From an uncultured Opitutia bacterium (GTDB lineage Bacteria; Verrucomicrobiota; Verrucomicrobiia; Opitutales; Opitutaceae): a stretch of 59,597 nucleotides of DNA. The DNA lies in the NCBI GenBank assembly GCA_903872505.1, contig CAIQKV010000014.1, positions 1 through 59,597 on the forward strand, read 5' to 3'. A program made the translations under genes and the position numbers. Under the pieces are notes generated by a model that made no database searches, was not told where the DNA came from, and saw only the letters and a program-made list of their open reading frames with translations. Below are positions 45,025 through 56,645 of the stretch, piece after piece. How positions within the stretch are numbered: position 1 is the first letter of the stretch; the number at the start of each line of letters is the position of its first letter.

Positions 45025-46368
45025 CTAGCGCCGCTTGTCCGTCAGCGGCAGCATGACCCCGCGGCGGAAGAGCGTCACCTGGCCGGTGCTGGACGAAACC
45101 ACGATGGCGATGCAGTTGGCCGCCACGCTGATCGCCGCCGCCGCCGCATGCCGGCTGCCGAGGCCGCCCGGGAGCGCATGGTCGCTGTCGATCGCCTGGA
45201 TCAGGCTGCCGGCCGACTCCACCACGCCGTCCCCGCGGATGACGAAGGCGCCGTCGATGGAGGAAAACTCCTTAACCGTCTCATCCATGAACGGGTTAAG
45301 GATGTTGCGGTCCTCCTCCTTGTAGCCGAAGAACGGGTTCAGCACGAGCGGCTTGGTGAAGGTCTCCACCTTCTCGACGTCACCCACCACGAAGAGGCAG
45401 CCGACGGGGCGCCCCTCGCGGCCCTCGACCGCGAGCTCGGTAGCCACGGCAATGACGCGCTCGAGCACTTCCGGCTTCACGTCCTCGGGCAGCAGGTCGG
45501 CCGTCTGGCCGGTGAGCAGCGTCTGGAACTCGCGCTCCACGTCCACCACCACCAGCGTGTCGAACTGGTTGCTCCCGGTCATGCCGCCGACGCAGCAGAC
45601 GCGGTCGGTGAAGGAGATGATCCCGCGTGTGAGCGCCACCAGCATCGCGCTGCGGAGCTGGGCCAGCCGCTGGCTGGAGAACGAGCGCACCTGGATCGTC
45701 TCGGCGAACCCCTTCTGGTCCTCGCTCGGCTCGATCGGGTTGCGCGTGACCAGGATGGTCTTGGCCTTCAACGGCACGGCCCCGGACTGGATGCCACCGA
45801 CAAAGGTGTCGCCGAAGATCATGATCGCCCCGCAGCCCGCGCCCTCGGCCACCCGGCCGGCCTCGCGGAACATGAGCCGGTTGACGCGGTTCTGCTGCGC
45901 CAGCACCGGGCGGATGCCGCCAAAGCCGCCGATCAGCCGCTCGTGCAGCGCATCCAGGTCGGGCGCGTGGACCAGGTTGTCGATCAGCTCCTGCTCCTTC
46001 ACCTGCCGCGCAATCGACGCCAGCACCTGCAGGTAGTCGCGGGCCTTGTCGCCGGCGATCAGCATGAAGATCAGGTGGACGCGCTCGTCGTCCACCGCGC
46101 CGTCGTGGCGGATGCCGACCCGGCTGCGGCCGATCGCGAGGATGTAGCGGCGGCGCATCTTGACACGGACGTGCGGCAGGGCGACGCCCAGCCCCAGGTA
46201 GGTGGTCATCGTGCTCTCGCGGGCGAGCAGGCCCTTCAGCAGCGCCTCGCGCTTGAGGTCGGGAAACCGGTCCACGCAGACGGCGAGCAGTTCCTGCAGC
46301 GCGCCCTCGAGGTCGAGGCTGCGCAGGTCGATGATGCGCCCGCGGGCGATGATTTTGTCGAGCCGCAT
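45025..46368 (-). CDS. PTS-IIA / diadenylate cyclase fusion (c-di-AMP synthase)
   Basis: A 447-residue protein with two parts. Residues 1-150 are a PTS EIIA type-2 (PtsN/Fru-like) domain with the phospho-acceptor His66 in GLGVALPH. The C-terminal part is a DAC (DisA_N) domain that makes c-di-AMP from two ATP: DGA motif at D372-G373-A374 (SSIDGAFVI) and the RHR site as R406-H407-A408 ([11 protein letters not shown]). The middle ([22 protein letters not shown]) resembles archaeal-type DacZ. The last Arg of RHR is Ala here. The fusion suggests that sugar or nitrogen PTS phosphorylation state controls c-di-AMP (inference). It lies 65 bp upstream of rpmG on the same strand. Confidence 0.85.
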   Translation of the reverse strand: MRLDKIIARGRIIDLRSLDLEGALQELLAVCVDRFPDLKREALLKGLLARESTMTTYLGLGVALPHVRVKMRRRYILAIGRSRVGIRHDGAVDDERVHLIFMLIAGDKARDYLQVLASIARQVKEQELIDNLVHAPDLDALHERLIGGFGGIRPVLAQQNRVNRLMFREAGRVAEGAGCGAIMIFGDTFVGGIQSGAVPLKAKTILVTRNPIEPSEDQKGFAETIQVRSFSSQRLAQLRSAMLVALTRGIISFTDRVCCVGGMTGSNQFDTLVVVDVEREFQTLLTGQTADLLPEDVKPEVLERVIAVATELAVEGREGRPVGCLFVVGDVEKVETFTKPLVLNPFFGYKEEDRNILNPFMDETVKEFSSIDGAFVIRGDGVVESAGSLIQAIDSDHALPGGLGSRHAAAAAISVAANCIAIVVSSSTGQVTLFRRGVMLPLTDKRR

Positions 46369-46407
46369 GGTCTAGGGGAAAAGAAGAAACACCGGAAAAG
46401 TAGAAAG

Positions 46408-46465
46408 AAGAAACTTCGGACGGGTCAGAAGTTCAGCGGAGGGTTTTTTCTTTCCCAAGTTTCTT
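46408..46465. repeat. Purine-rich inverted repeat upstream of the cyclase
   Basis: AAGAAACTT (46408-46416) is the complement of AAGTTTCTT (46457-46465). The surrounding 46370-46470 stretch is A/G-rich on one side and T/C-rich on the other and stands out from high-GC DNA. It sits between nuoA and the cyclase gene. Confidence 0.65.
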
Positions 46466-46486
46466 ATTTCACCCGTTTGCCCGGAC

Positions 46487-46861
46487 TCACTTCTCCCACT
46501 CCAGGGCGCCCTTCTTGATTTCGTAGACCAGGCCGAGCACGAGCACGCCGAGGAAGAACAGGATCGGCCCCAGGATGGCGATGTGGTGGGCGAGGAACTC
46601 GCGGTAGATGAACATCCACGGCACGAGGATCACGATCTCCAGGTCGAAGAGCATGAAGAGCAGCGCGGTGAGGAAAAACTTCACCGAGAAGCGCGTGTGG
46701 ATGAGGCCGGAGGCCGGTATGCCGCACTCGTAGGCCGAGTTCTTGATCTTGCCGCCCCGCGACCGCTGGCCGAACAGGTGGCTGGCGCCGACCACCGCGG
46801 CGGTGATGCCCGCCGCGAGCACGACCTGGATCAGGAAGGGAAGATAGGCGGCGGAGACCAT
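46487..46861 (-). CDS. nuoA: NADH-quinone oxidoreductase subunit A
   Basis: A 124-residue membrane subunit of respiratory complex I. Three helices and the conserved SAYECGIPASGLIHTRFSVK and LLFMLFDLEIVILVPW motifs are characteristic of NuoA/ND3. The start at 46861 gives the family N-terminus. No other nuo gene is in the window; the DUF362-like gene is upstream (45 bp). Complex I genes are usually clustered, so this copy is detached. Confidence 0.92.
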   Translation of the reverse strand: MVSAAYLPFLIQVVLAAGITAAVVGASHLFGQRSRGGKIKNSAYECGIPASGLIHTRFSVKFFLTALLFMLFDLEIVILVPWMFIYREFLAHHIAILGPILFFLGVLVLGLVYEIKKGALEWEK

Positions 46862-46906
46862 GACAGCGTAGAATTGGGCGCAGCGGTGCGGCGCTGACAA
46901 GCGGTT

Positions 46907-47947
46907 TTATTGGGTGACCGGGATAAATTTCGCCGACGCGATGTGGGTCGAGCCCACGCCGAGGGTCTCCGCGAACTCCAGCGTGCGGATCTCCTCCGAG
47001 ATCGGGTCGAAGCCGGATTGCTTGCGCAGGCCGTTGATCCGGCTGCGCATCAGCGCGTCGAGCAGCACGGGATCCGTGCTCAGCCACAGCAGCGGCTCCG
47101 AGGCCGAGTAGAGCGAGTTGAAGTACGGCCCGCCGATGTACTGGTAGTGCTCGAGGCTCACGAGGGTGAACATCCAGGTCTGGCGCAGCTCGGGGATCGC
47201 GCTCATCTCGGCGACGGCGGCCGGGGCGTTGGCGGGCGAGCGGAAGAACCGGCCGGTGTTCGAGGCGTTCCAGAGCGTGGCGTTCACCAGCGCGCCGTTC
47301 ACGCCCAGCATCGGGTGGTCCGTGTAGACCGGCAGGTTGATCCAGAAGTCGGCGTCGAGAAACAGCGGCGTGGCGAGGAAGCTCTTGCGGTCCTCGTCCT
47401 TCGTCGAGCTGTTGGGGTAGTCCCGCGTCTGCTGCTCCGCAAAGATGGGGTCGAAGCGCTGCGGGAGCGGGCTGTCGTAGAACCAGACCGGGTCGTAGAA
47501 CTTGCCCGACTCGAGCACGAAGATCGGGTGGCCCTTGAACGGGGTCTCGCCCGTCACGAGCGACGGCAGGTAGCCGCTCATCCGCAGCCGGAGTTGGTTC
47601 AGCCCGACGAGGAAGATGTTGTGCTGCTCGAAGCCGCGGCGCTCGAGCGCCGCGATCACCGCGTGGACCAGCGGGACGGGCGTGGCCATGCCCGCGCCGG
47701 AATCGGTGTAGATCTTCAGGCCGGCCTTTTTCTTCAGGCCGGGCACCAGCTTCTTGCCGGTCGCGGTTTCGAAGGCCTTGATGAGCGACTCGACCTCCCG
47801 GTCGTAGTCCGGCTCCTCGAATGTCGGCAGTTGCGCCTGCCAGACCGGGTCGTGGGGGGGCGTCCGCGGAACGGAGGCCGGAGCCCCGTGGACAGCCGGG
47901 ACCACCAGGGCGGCGGCGAGAAGCAAGGTCAGGGCGGAAGTGCGCAT
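46907..47947 (-). CDS. DUF362-like exported protein
   Basis: A 346-residue protein with a signal peptide (ALTLLLAAALVVPAVHGAPA). Segments such as AAGLKIYTDSGAGMA-type KIYTDSGAGMATPVPLVHAV, DFWINLPVYTDHPMLGVNGA and NATLWNASNTGRFF fit the DUF362 domain, in which a strand with INLPV and a His precede a conserved K/N. No Fe-S cysteines are seen, unlike DUF362 ferredoxin fusions. The function is unknown. It precedes nuoA on the same strand. Confidence 0.65.
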   Translation of the reverse strand: MRTSALTLLLAAALVVPAVHGAPASVPRTPPHDPVWQAQLPTFEEPDYDREVESLIKAFETATGKKLVPGLKKKAGLKIYTDSGAGMATPVPLVHAVIAALERRGFEQHNIFLVGLNQLRLRMSGYLPSLVTGETPFKGHPIFVLESGKFYDPVWFYDSPLPQRFDPIFAEQQTRDYPNSSTKDEDRKSFLATPLFLDADFWINLPVYTDHPMLGVNGALVNATLWNASNTGRFFRSPANAPAAVAEMSAIPELRQTWMFTLVSLEHYQYIGGPYFNSLYSASEPLLWLSTDPVLLDALMRSRINGLRKQSGFDPISEEIRTLEFAETLGVGSTHIASAKFIPVTQ

Positions 47948-48065
47948 GGTGGTGTATGAGTGGCCTAGCGGCGGCGAATGTTTCCTCACAGAGGGGCGAA
48001 ACTTGACAGTGCCCCGTCCGGGTTGAAAGTGCATTCTTCTCGCGCGACCCGCGCCGACGCCCCCC

Positions 48066-49934
48066 ATGCCCGTCATCAAGCCCACCTGCGTCCGCGACCT
48101 CAAGCTGCGGGTCAACCTCGCCGATGTCGTGTCCCGGGTCGTCACGCTGAAAAAGGCCGGCGGCGGCCGGCTGAAGGGGCTGTGCCCGTTCCACAACGAG
48201 AAGACGCCGTCGTTCAACGTCGATACCGACAAGGGCTTCTACAAGTGCTTCGGCTGCGGCAAGGCGGGCGACCTCATCTCCTTCGTGCGCGAGACCGAGC
48301 AACTCGGCTTCACCGAGGCCGTGGAGGCGCTCGGGCAGCGCTTTAACATCCCCATCGAGTACGAGGCCGGCTCCGGCGGCCCCAGCCGCGAGGAGCGTTC
48401 GCTGCGGCAGGAGATCTTCGACATCCACGAGCTGGCGACCGAGCACTACCACCAGGCGTTCAAGGCCGCCACCCCGGCGGGCGACTTCATGCGCAAGTAC
48501 TGGGTGGAGTCGCGCAAGTTCGCGCTGGAGCTGGCCGATGAGTTCAAGATCGGGGTCGCGGCGCCCGCCGACGACGGGCTCGCCGCCCTGCTGCTCCGGC
48601 GCAAGTTCTCCGAGGAGGCGATCCGGCAGTGCGGCCTGTTTTTCGTCCGCGACGGCGCGATGCTCGCGCTCGGTTCGCTCAAGCCCCGCTTCCGTGGGCG
48701 GCTGATGATCCCCATCCGCGACCACCAGGGCCGCGTGGTGGCGTTCACCGCCCGGCAGACCGACCTCACCCCCGAGGACGACCCGGCGCGCGAGGCGAAA
48801 TACGTCAACTCGCCCGAGACGCCGATTTTCACCAAGGGCAACCTGCTCTTCAACCTCGACCGCGCCCGCAGCCACGTCGGCGAGGGCCAGCCGTTCGTGA
48901 TGGTCGAGGGCCAGCTGGACGCGCTGCGCTGCTGGAGCGTAGGGCTCAAGTCCGCCATCGCGCCGCAGGGCACCTCCATCACCGAGCCGCAGCTCGTGCT
49001 GCTCCGCCGCTACCAGTCGCAGGTCGAGTGCTTCCTCGATGGCGACAGCGCCGGCCAGAAGGCCGCCATGCGTTTCCTGCCCATGGCGCTGCGCGCCGGG
49101 CTCGAGGTCCGGTTCCTCGTGCTGGCCAAGGGCGATGACCCCGACTCGCTCTTCCGCGAGCGCGGCCTCGCCGCCTACGAGGAGGTGCGGAAGGGGGCGT
49201 GCTCCGCCATGACGTTCGCCTGCCGCACCGTCCTGCCCGACCCCGCCACGGCCTCGTCCGAGGTGAAGTCCCGCGCCGCCCAGACCATTCTCGAGCTGAT
49301 CGCCGCGGCCGAGGGCGAGGTCTCACGGTCGGAGTTCCTGGCCGAGGCTGCCACGCACCTCCGGCTCTCGCCCGCCGCCCTCCAGCGGGACTTCCAGACC
49401 TTTGTCACCCGCCAGAGCCGGCAGGCCGCCGCCCGGCCGGCGCCCAACCCCGCCGCCCCGCCCCAGCCGCCGACCAACACCGGCCAGAGCGCGGAACACC
49501 ACCTGCTCCTCCTCTGCCTCCATTTCGAGTCGCTCGGCAAGCCGCTCAGCGCCGCCCTGCCCCACGAGTGGATCGACACCTCCCACCCCGCCGGCGTCCT
49601 GCTCAACCGCTTCCTCGGCGAGTTCGAAAACGACACCTGGCCGGGGCGCAGCCACCTCGACAGCCTGCTCGAAACCCCTGAGGAAAAGACGCTTGCCGCC
49701 TCGCTGCTCTTCGATACCCCCGCCATTGACGATCCCGTCAAGGTCGCGAACGAGGGCCTCCGCCAGCTGCGCGCTCGCGCCCTCGAACCGCGCCTGCGGC
49801 AAATAGAACTTGCGTTAGCCAACCTCGGTGCGGACAGTAAATCTGACCCAATTTCACTCTTAAAGGAACGTTCCGAGATCCAACGCCAGCTCCGCCAGCC
49901 GCTCAATTTGGCGGTGGCAGTTCAGCCGTTATAG
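48066..49934 (+). CDS. dnaG: DNA primase
   Basis: A 622-residue primase. The CHC2 zinc finger is C40-x2-H43-x17-C61-x2-C64 (CPFHNEKTPS, CFGCGKAGD). It is followed by the TOPRIM catalytic core (FVMVEGQLDALRCWSVGLKS, ECFLDGDSAGQKAAMRFL) and the DnaB-interacting C-terminal region after residue 450. It makes RNA primers at the replication fork. It is followed 18 bp later by rpoD, as in the classical macromolecular-synthesis operon, but no rpsU is seen. Confidence 0.95.
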   Translation: MPVIKPTCVRDLKLRVNLADVVSRVVTLKKAGGGRLKGLCPFHNEKTPSFNVDTDKGFYKCFGCGKAGDLISFVRETEQLGFTEAVEALGQRFNIPIEYEAGSGGPSREERSLRQEIFDIHELATEHYHQAFKAATPAGDFMRKYWVESRKFALELADEFKIGVAAPADDGLAALLLRRKFSEEAIRQCGLFFVRDGAMLALGSLKPRFRGRLMIPIRDHQGRVVAFTARQTDLTPEDDPAREAKYVNSPETPIFTKGNLLFNLDRARSHVGEGQPFVMVEGQLDALRCWSVGLKSAIAPQGTSITEPQLVLLRRYQSQVECFLDGDSAGQKAAMRFLPMALRAGLEVRFLVLAKGDDPDSLFRERGLAAYEEVRKGACSAMTFACRTVLPDPATASSEVKSRAAQTILELIAAAEGEVSRSEFLAEAATHLRLSPAALQRDFQTFVTRQSRQAAARPAPNPAAPPQPPTNTGQSAEHHLLLLCLHFESLGKPLSAALPHEWIDTSHPAGVLLNRFLGEFENDTWPGRSHLDSLLETPEEKTLAASLLFDTPAIDDPVKVANEGLRQLRARALEPRLRQIELALANLGADSKSDPISLLKERSEIQRQLRQPLNLAVAVQPL

Positions 49935-49952
49935 TAGAGACCCACACCAATC

Positions 49953-51806
<1,854 letters not shown>

Positions 51807-51857
51807 CCCGGAGCTTTCCCGCTTTACAGCCTAGGGACCCGGCATAACTTGCGCATT

Positions 51858-52091
51858 ATGGCTACTCTACCCGCTTATTTCGCCGTGTTTGGCATCGGTG
51901 GCTCGGAGCTGCTGATCATCCTGGCGCTCGCCCTGCTGCTCTTCGGCGGCACGAAGCTGCCCTCCCTGGCCCGCGGGCTCGGCCAGTCCATCAAGGAATT
52001 CAAGAAGGCCGCCAAGGAAGACCCCGAGGAAGACAAGCCCGCCGAGGCCAAGAAGCCGGCCGATCCCACCAAGACCAACGGCTCGAACTGA
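51858..52091 (+). CDS. tatA: Sec-independent translocase subunit TatA
   Basis: A 77-residue protein with one helix ([20 protein letters not shown]), the hinge [20 protein letters not shown], and an acidic/Lys tail ([13 protein letters not shown]). It forms the twin-arginine pore. The start ATG at 51858 was chosen; a TTG nine bases upstream is possible. Alone here; tatC is elsewhere. Confidence 0.92.
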   Translation: MATLPAYFAVFGIGGSELLIILALALLLFGGTKLPSLARGLGQSIKEFKKAAKEDPEEDKPAEAKKPADPTKTNGSN

Positions 52092-52115
52092 GCCGCCAAG
52101 TCCGCGGTAGTTTCC

Positions 52116-52143
52116 AGCGCGCCCTCCCCGGCGCGCTTTTTTA
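52116..52143 (+). terminator. Rho-independent terminator of tatA
   Basis: Stem AGCGCGCC (52116-52123) with loop CTCCCC and arm GGCGCGCT (52130-52137), followed by a T-rich tract (TTTTTTATT). It partly overlaps the 3' end of the minus-strand antiporter gene. Confidence 0.9.
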
Positions 52144-54453
52144 TTCTCTGGGTGGCGCCGGGCTCCCGGCAGCCTCGCGCAGCCAGATCCGAAAAGCCCG
52201 GATCTGCGCCGGCGTGCCGAGCACCAGCACCTCGTCACCGGCCAGGAGCCGCGTGTCGGCCCCCGGGTTCAGCGTCCGCATCGCCTGGTGGTTGATGCCG
52301 GCGATCTGGACGCCATGCACGCGGGCCGGTGACAGCTCGGCGAGCGTGCGGCCGGCCGCGCGGCTCACCGCCGGCACCGTCATCGCCTCCATCAGCACCT
52401 CTTCGAACAGCGATTCTGCCGCGCCCGACACCGCGCCAAGGAACTGCCGGCCCGCCTTCACCTGCTCCGTCGTGCCCATCAGCAGCACGCGGTCGCGCGG
52501 GTACAGCACCGCGTCGGGCGGCGGCAGCGGGATCATGTAGCCCTGCCGCTCGATGCCGACGACCGAGCAGCCGAACTGCGCGCGCAGGTCCAGCTCCGCG
52601 ATCGTCCGGCCCTGCGCGTCCGCCAGGTCCGGCAGCATGCAGTCGACCATGTGCAGGTCCCAGTCGCGGTGCGCCAGCAGCCACGGCGCCGAGGTCGCGG
52701 TCATCCGGCCCTCGCCCGAGCTGATCAGGGTCTGCAGCTCGATCTCCAGGTTGCTATGCCAGAGGACCAGCTTCCGCCAGAGCAGCGCCAGCGCGGCCAC
52801 CGCGATGAGCCCGCTCGCCAGCAGCAGCCAGCGGGCGACGCCCTCGACCGGCAGCAGGGCGAACAGCCAGAAATAGATCGCCGACCCGGCGAGCGACTTG
52901 ATCACGGTCTCGACCATCCGCGCCAGCCGCGCCGCCTGCGGCTGGCCCGCCGCCGTCATCTGCGCGACCATCAGGGCGAGCGCCGAGCAGTTCCGCCAGA
53001 TCGCCACCAGCGGCGCCAGCAGCACGAGGCAGAGCACGGCCCAGAAGACGATCTGGAGCCCGTCCGGGAACAGCCAGTCCCGCCCCAGCCAGCCCTCGGC
53101 CGCGGCCAGCAGCTGGCCCGAGAACACGAGCAGCCCGCTCACCAGCAGCACCTCGATGCCGATTTGCGCGATGCGCTTCCGGCTGAGCTGCCAGAACCGG
53201 CTGCGCGCGGCCTGCGCCCGCACCTGCTCGAGCCGTTCGCGGTAGTAGCGCAGCGCCACCTCCAGCCAGCGGGGCTGCCGCGCGAGCAGCGCCTCCGCGA
53301 TCGGCGCGGACCGCCGCACCAGCACCGGCGTCACCAGCGTCGTCAGCAGCGACACCCCGACCGCCAGCGGGTAAAACTTCGCCGGCACGACCGCCGCGCC
53401 GACGCCGAGTTGCGCGATGATGAAGGAAAACTCGCCGATCGGCGTGATCGCCATGCCCGTGCGCAACGCATCCTTCGGCGCGATGCCGATCAGCGTCAGC
53501 GCCGTCGTGGCGGCCACCCCGCGCGCCAGCAGCGTGAACCCCGCCACGCCCGCGATCAGGCCCGCCGACCCCGCCATCTCGTGCAGGTCGATCTGCATGC
53601 CGATGGCCACGAAGAACACCGCGCTGAACACGTCGCGCAGCCCCTCGAACGTCCGCTCCACCTGGTGCCGGTGCGGCGTCTCCGCCACGATCGTGCCGAA
53701 CAAAAACGCCCCCAGCGCCAGCGAATACCCCGCGTAGTGCGCCACCACCGCCAGCCCGAAGAGCAGCCCCGCGATCCCGAGCGTCTGCAGCTCCTCGTCC
53801 ACCGCGATGCTCATGCGCCGCAGCAGCCACGGCACCAGCAGCAGCCCGCCCACGCCCGCCAGCGCCACAAACGCCCCCAGCAGGCCCAGTGTCTCGCCGA
53901 GCGACGCCCGCCCGCCGCCGGCGCCGCCGAGCGACACCAGCGAGTTGAGCAGCGTCAGCATCACGATCGCCACCACGTCCTCGAGCACCGACATGCCCAT
54001 CGCCAGCTGGCCGGCGCGCTCGTGGTTCTCGCCGGTCTCCTGCAGGATCTTGCTGACGATGGCGGACGACGACACCATCAGCATGCCCGCCAGGAACAGG
54101 CTCTCCGTGCTGCCCCAGCCGAGCGCCGCGCCCAGCAGCCGCGCAAAGTAGTACATCAGCGTCGCCCCGCCGAAGGTCGCCAGCATCAGCGACAGCCCGA
54201 GCCGGCGCAGCTTCCGCAGGCTCAGCCGCAGCCCGATCGCAAACATCAGGAACACCAGCCCGACCTGGGCCAGCGTCTCGATCCGCCCGACGTTCGACAC
54301 CAGCGTGAACGGCGGCGTGTACGGGCCGACCACCATGCCCGCGGCCAGAAAACCCACGATCACCGACAACCCGAGCCGCTGGCAGACCCAGCCGACCACG
54401 CCCGCGATGACGAGCACCACCGCCAGATCCTGGATGAATTGAATGCCGTGCAT
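52141..54453 (-). CDS. CPA2-type cation/H+ antiporter with two RCK_C-like domains
   Basis: A 770-residue protein. The first 380 residues are a KefB/NhaA-like Na_H_Exchanger domain ([54 protein letters not shown]). Extra helices follow to about residue 600. The C-terminus has two RCK_C (TrkA-C)-like modules: [20 protein letters not shown] ... [15 protein letters not shown], and [20 protein letters not shown] ... [16 protein letters not shown]. The RCK_N Rossmann domain that follows the transporter in KefB/C is missing. RCK_C domains bind c-di-AMP in other K+ systems. It probably exports K+ or Na+ against protons. The start at 54453 fits the first helix. Confidence 0.82.
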   Translation of the reverse strand: MHGIQFIQDLAVVLVIAGVVGWVCQRLGLSVIVGFLAAGMVVGPYTPPFTLVSNVGRIETLAQVGLVFLMFAIGLRLSLRKLRRLGLSLMLATFGGATLMYYFARLLGAALGWGSTESLFLAGMLMVSSSAIVSKILQETGENHERAGQLAMGMSVLEDVVAIVMLTLLNSLVSLGGAGGGRASLGETLGLLGAFVALAGVGGLLLVPWLLRRMSIAVDEELQTLGIAGLLFGLAVVAHYAGYSLALGAFLFGTIVAETPHRHQVERTFEGLRDVFSAVFFVAIGMQIDLHEMAGSAGLIAGVAGFTLLARGVAATTALTLIGIAPKDALRTGMAITPIGEFSFIIAQLGVGAAVVPAKFYPLAVGVSLLTTLVTPVLVRRSAPIAEALLARQPRWLEVALRYYRERLEQVRAQAARSRFWQLSRKRIAQIGIEVLLVSGLLVFSGQLLAAAEGWLGRDWLFPDGLQIVFWAVLCLVLLAPLVAIWRNCSALALMVAQMTAAGQPQAARLARMVETVIKSLAGSAIYFWLFALLPVEGVARWLLLASGLIAVAALALLWRKLVLWHSNLEIELQTLISSGEGRMTATSAPWLLAHRDWDLHMVDCMLPDLADAQGRTIAELDLRAQFGCSVVGIERQGYMIPLPPPDAVLYPRDRVLLMGTTEQVKAGRQFLGAVSGAAESLFEEVLMEAMTVPAVSRAAGRTLAELSPARVHGVQIAGINHQAMRTLNPGADTRLLAGDEVLVLGTPAQIRAFRIWLREAAGSPAPPRE

Positions 54454-54578
54454 GTTCGCGGTCGGGACTCCCTCAGGACGCGGCGAACCGCCCCCGCCGT
54501 CAAGCCCGCGCCCGCGACGGACGGAAAGCCCGGTGGAGGCGGTTTTTACCGCGTTGACACCCCGGGCGCCCGCCGATT

Positions 54579-54598
54579 CGTTTCCGTCGGCGGAAACG
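54579..54598 (+). promoter_or_regulatory. Leader hairpin of mreB with upstream TTGACA
   Basis: An 8-bp hairpin CGTTTCCG-TCGG-CGGAAACG ends 20 bp before the mreB start. A TTGACA hexamer lies at 54554-54559; no clear -10 box is at the expected distance (TTCGTT at 54577). It may be an RNA structure in the leader. Confidence 0.4.
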
Positions 54599-54618
54599 CG
54601 CCAACCCCTCCCGCAAAC

Positions 54619-55632
54619 ATGGCCAACTTCCTCGGTTACTTCTCCAACGACATCGGCATCGACCTTGGCACCGCCAACACCCTCGTTTATGTGAAGGACA
54701 AAGGGATCGTCCTGCGCGAGCCCTCCGTGGTCGCGCTCGACACCGTCACCCGCAAGGTCCGCGCCGTCGGCGACGAGGCCAAGAAGATGCTCGGCCGCAC
54801 CCCCGGCAACATCACCGCCATCCGCCCGATGAAGGACGGCGTCATCGCCGACTTCGACGTCACCGAGGCGATGCTGCGCTACTTCATCCGCAAGGTCAGC
54901 AGCGGCTCGTTCCGCGCCCCGCCCCGCGTCGTCATCGCCATCCCCTCCGGCATCACCGAGGTCGAAAAGCGCGCCGTGAAGGACTCCGCGCTCCACGCCG
55001 GCGCCCGCGACGTCATCACCATTCCCGAGCCCATGGCCGCCGCGATCGGCGTCGGCCTGCCGATCGACGAGCCCGCCGCCAACATGATCGTGGACATCGG
55101 CGGCGGCACCACCGAGATCGCCATTATCTCCCTCAACGGCATCGTCTTCTCGAAGTCCATCCGCGTCGCCGGCGACGAACTCGACGCCGCCATCATCAAC
55201 TACATGAAGCGCGCCTACAACCTCCTGATCGGTGAGCGCACCGCGGAGGAAATCAAGCTGCGCGTCGGCTCCGCCTACCCCCTCGACGAGGAGCTCACCA
55301 TGGAGGTCAAGGGCCGCGATTCCGTGGCCGGCCTGCCCAAGACCATCCACGTCACCTCCCAGGAGATCCGCGAGGCCCTGTCCGACACCATCGCCGCCAT
55401 CGTGGACGCCGTGCGCGTGACGCTCGAGCGCTGCCCGCCCGAGCTGTCCGCCGACCTCGTGGACCGCGGTTTCGTCCTCGCCGGCGGCGGCGCGCTCATC
55501 CGCGGCATCGACCGGCTGCTCAGCGAGAAGACCGGCCTCCCGGTGCTCGTGGCCGACGACCCCCTCTCCGCCGTGGCCAACGGCACCGGCGCCGTCCTCA
55601 ACGACCTCGCCTGGCTGATGCAGCACGTCTGA
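54619..55632 (+). CDS. mreB: Rod shape-determining protein MreB
   Basis: A 337-residue actin homologue. [26 protein letters not shown] and [10 protein letters not shown] are the actin-type nucleotide-binding loops. It forms filaments that guide lateral wall synthesis. It starts the mreBCD-PBP2 cluster on plus. The start ATG gives the normal N-terminus. Confidence 0.96.
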   Translation: MANFLGYFSNDIGIDLGTANTLVYVKDKGIVLREPSVVALDTVTRKVRAVGDEAKKMLGRTPGNITAIRPMKDGVIADFDVTEAMLRYFIRKVSSGSFRAPPRVVIAIPSGITEVEKRAVKDSALHAGARDVITIPEPMAAAIGVGLPIDEPAANMIVDIGGGTTEIAIISLNGIVFSKSIRVAGDELDAAIINYMKRAYNLLIGERTAEEIKLRVGSAYPLDEELTMEVKGRDSVAGLPKTIHVTSQEIREALSDTIAAIVDAVRVTLERCPPELSADLVDRGFVLAGGGALIRGIDRLLSEKTGLPVLVADDPLSAVANGTGAVLNDLAWLMQHV

Positions 55633-55656
55633 CGGCGCCCCGCGCCGAAGGGGAAA

Positions 55657-55733
55657 GTGGCAAGTACCAAGTAACAAGGCCTGCCAGGGGCAGACTCCCT
55701 CTTGATACTTGGCCCTTGATCCTTGTTACTTAC
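55657..55733. repeat. Inverted-repeat element between mreB and mreC
   Basis: AAGTAACAAGG (55669-55679) pairs with CCTTGTTACTT (55721-55731), and the surroundings carry several near-repeats of CAAGTA/TACTTG. Low-GC for the region. It forms the mreB-mreC gap and precedes the GTG start of mreC. Confidence 0.75.
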
Positions 55734-55737
55734 CGCA

Positions 55738-56568
55738 GTGCCCCACAACCGCTTCGATCAAGCCCGCCCGTTCCTGACGCTTCTCCTCGTCGTGCTCGCG
55801 TGGCTGGCCGTGCCGGTCGTGGTGAAGACGTTTGCCCGCACCAGCTTCTTTGAGCTGCAGGCGCCCGTCAGCGTCGCCGCGTCCTACGCCCGCGACCTGC
55901 AGGAATACTGGACGCTCCGCCTCCATACCAACAGCGAGCTGATCGAGGCCGGCCGCGACCTCGCGCGGCTCGCCGCCACCTACGAGCTTTCCGTGCAGCA
56001 GAACGCCAGCCTGCAGGCCGAGGTCGCCCGCCTCGAGGACCTGCTGAAGATGCCGCCCTACGCCGACTACCGGTCCGAGTACGCCCGCGTAGTGCGGCGG
56101 GATTTTTCCGGCTGGTGGCAGCGGCTGGTCATCCGCAAGGGCAAGAATTACGGCATCCCGGTCGGCGCCCCGGTGATCTTCAGCGGCGGCGTCGTCGGCC
56201 GCGTCACCGAGGTCTACGCCTACACCTCCGTCGTCGAGCTCATCAGCAGCCCCGGCGTCCGCCTCGCGGCCGTGATCGATGGCGAGACGCAGCCGATCAG
56301 CTTCCAGGGCGGCGTGAACCCCGCCTTCGACACGCCGAAGGGCGTGATCGAGTTCGTGCCGCTCAACGTGTTCGCCAGCTCGACCATGCCGAAGCGCCTC
56401 GTCACCTCGGGCCTCGGCGGCGTCTTTCCCCCGGGCCTCGGCCTCGGCACCGTCACCCGGGTCGAGGCGAGCGCCGACGGGCTGTTCAAGACCGGCGAGG
56501 TCGAGTTGGACCCGCGCCTCCACTCGCTCACCGAGGTCACCGTGCTCGTGCCGCTGAACCCGCAGTAG
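55738..56568 (+). CDS. mreC: Rod shape-determining protein MreC
   Basis: A 276-residue protein with one N-terminal helix (FLTLLLVVLAWLAVPVVV), a coiled coil (residues about 55-100, ELSVQQNASLQAEVARLEDL) and the beta-barrel pair (VVRRDFSGWWQRLVIRKGKN, GAPVIFSGGVVGRVTEVYAY). The GTG at 55738 is preferred to a TTG at 55723 that lies inside the repeat. Confidence 0.9.
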   Translation: MPHNRFDQARPFLTLLLVVLAWLAVPVVVKTFARTSFFELQAPVSVAASYARDLQEYWTLRLHTNSELIEAGRDLARLAATYELSVQQNASLQAEVARLEDLLKMPPYADYRSEYARVVRRDFSGWWQRLVIRKGKNYGIPVGAPVIFSGGVVGRVTEVYAYTSVVELISSPGVRLAAVIDGETQPISFQGGVNPAFDTPKGVIEFVPLNVFASSTMPKRLVTSGLGGVFPPGLGLGTVTRVEASADGLFKTGEVELDPRLHSLTEVTVLVPLNPQ

Positions 56569-56645
56569 TTGGTCGGGCATCAGGCCGGGCCGGCCTGCCG
56601 CCCGGATCACTTCCACCCTTCATCCTTCACTTTTCGCCTTTCTTC

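Noticed and set aside
48004-48038. TTGACA-type promoter before dnaG
   Set aside because: A -35-like hexamer is present at 48004 but no -10 box is found at 16-18 bp, so it was not listed. The same holds for 44391, upstream of the small helical gene.
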